A model generated the notes under the pieces. The model made no database searches and was not told where the DNA came from. It saw only the letters and a list, made by a program, of their open reading frames with translations. From Caldisericota bacterium (GTDB lineage: Bacteria > Caldisericota > Caldisericia > Cryosericales > Cryosericaceae), in contig JAPLGJ010000069.1 of NCBI GenBank assembly GCA_026390215.1, positions 1 to 6,026 on the forward strand: a DNA stretch of 6,026 bases, in the 5' to 3' direction. A program made the position numbers and the translations under genes. Shown here piece by piece: positions 5,148-6,026 of the stretch. Every line of letters starts with the position of its first letter. Position 1 is the stretch's first letter.

Positions 5148-6026
5148 GTCCGGGCCGAGAAGCGGTTGAGCGGCGACATCCGTTCCACCTGAACCTTGTG
5201 GATATCGTCACTGCCGTAGATGCTTTCCAGAAACGCCATCTCGGCATCGAGCTCGTCGGCCATGACTGTGACGTGCCAAGCCTTGGGGTCGCCTCCTGCG
5301 CCTGCGCTCCAGCGATACCCACGCGCCTTGAGGACGTCCTTGGCATCGAAGGGAGCTCCGATGGCCCAGATGTTGGCGTCATCGGCCATGGCGTGGCCAA
5401 GCAGCGGCTTCAGGGCCGGCTGGCCGGATGTGGGCAGGGCGCTTGCCAGGATATGGAGGAGGGCGCGGCAGTCATTCTCGGCACGATGCGCATCGTAGAA
5501 GAACCCCAGGCAGAGAGCGATAAGCTCCTGCTTCTGGGTCGCGACACCCTCGTCACGCCAGTGCACCTGCGTCATGGAACACCCCCAGGGCTTGGTTGCG
5601 AACACGCTCCACTGCTTCTCCACGAACGGGCGGTCGAATGCCGCGTTGTGCGCGATGATCACGGTAGCCCGGGCGACGAATGCCTCGACTGCGGCTACGT
5701 CGATCGCGCGCCCGCTCACCATATCGTCCGTGATGTGCGTCATGGACGTGATCTCGGCGGGGATGTGCCGGCCCGGGTCCCTCAGTTCGTCGAAGGTGTC
5801 GACGACACGGTACACGATCCCGGTCAGGGGAGCGTACTCGAACAGGACCATGCCCAGCTCGATGACCTCATCTGCCTGCACGTCGAGACCTGTCGTCTCT
5901 GTGTCGAGGATCAGGCCCAACTGCGTCGGCTCGCCGTCGGGCTCGGCATACCGCTCCACCGGCTGGAGCTTCCGAATGACACGGTAGTCGCCCGTCTCCT
6001 CCAGCGCCAGCGCCACGATGTTCCAC
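5144..6026 (-). CDS. DnaQ-like DEDDh 3'-5' exonuclease with C-terminal module, 5' end probably off-window
   Basis: This is an exonuclease of the DnaQ/epsilon superfamily. Numbering from the first in-window candidate start, a GTG at 6016, gives 290 residues. ExoI is I-L-D-T-E-T-T-G at 36-43 (D38, E40), ExoII is I-A-H-N-A-A-F-D at 121-128 (D128), and ExoIII is H-R-A-E-N-D at 177-182 (H177, D182), so the DEDDh set is complete. After the nuclease domain (about 33-190), a C-terminal region contains A-P-F-D-A-K-D-V-L-K-A-R-G-Y-R-W and K-A-W at roughly 226-258. I recall this block in a subgroup of proteobacterial DnaQ-like proteins, and it may bind nucleic acid. The frame stays open to the window edge and the N-terminus L-E-E-T-G-D-Y-R-V-I-R-K-L looks like part of a longer conserved lead-in. 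The true start is therefore probably beyond 6026. It is unlikely to be the replicative epsilon subunit, given this extra region and its neighbour. Confidence 0.88.
   Translation of the reverse strand, partial: WNIVALALEETGDYRVIRKLQPVERYAEPDGEPTQLGLILDTETTGLDVQADEVIELGMVLFEYAPLTGIVYRVVDTFDELRDPGRHIPAEITSMTHITDDMVSGRAIDVAAVEAFVARATVIIAHNAAFDRPFVEKQWSVFATKPWGCSMTQVHWRDEGVATQKQELIALCLGFFYDAHRAENDCRALLHILASALPTSGQPALKPLLGHAMADDANIWAIGAPFDAKDVLKARGYRWSAGAGGDPKAWHVTVMADELDAEMAFLESIYGSDDIHKVQVERMSPLNRFSART

Noticed and set aside
5144..6026. The DnaQ-like gene as the replicative epsilon subunit of DNA polymerase III
   Set aside because: The extra K-A-R-G-Y-R-W region and coupling to another exonuclease fit an accessory DnaQ-like nuclease better.

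Overview
The window is GC-rich bacterial chromosome with densely packed genes, short or overlapping junctions and mixed ATG/GTG starts. There is no rRNA, tRNA, insertion sequence, phage gene or CRISPR array, and nothing in it fixes the phylum. No intergenic stretch exceeds 300 bases. Every gene but one can be tied to a known family.

Plus strand, 1-3279. The window opens inside the last part of pstB, the ATPase of the high-affinity phosphate transporter, followed by phoU, the usual Pst partner and negative regulator. The pstB frame carries an in-frame TAG at 61-63, yet the 20 codons after it still encode the conserved PstB C-terminal tail up to a TGA at 124-126. A perfect 12-bp inverted repeat (812-823 / 837-848) spans the phoU stop and separates the phosphate genes from a threonine pair: a zinc-ribbon threonine synthase (896-2197) and a stand-alone homoserine dehydrogenase (2194-3279). 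The pair overlaps by 4 bases (GTGA). Together these enzymes supply the steps from aspartate semialdehyde to homoserine and from homoserine phosphate to threonine. Homoserine kinase and aspartokinase are not in the window.

Minus strand, 6026-3287. A second cluster runs towards the first and converges with it across only 7 bases. In transcription order it holds a DnaQ-like DEDDh 3'-5' exonuclease with a conserved C-terminal module (5' end probably outside the window), a PolB-type DEDDy 3'-5' exonuclease joined to it by a GTGA overlap, and an unrecognised membrane protein. That protein has one N-terminal membrane segment, a large probably extracytoplasmic domain, three more membrane segments and a soluble C-terminal domain. 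The tight packing suggests one transcript.

The observations most worth following are the TAG inside otherwise conserved pstB, the palindrome at the phoU/thrC boundary, and the pairing of two different exonuclease subfamilies with an unknown membrane protein. I do not see a clear new system; the exonuclease/membrane cluster is the nearest candidate.
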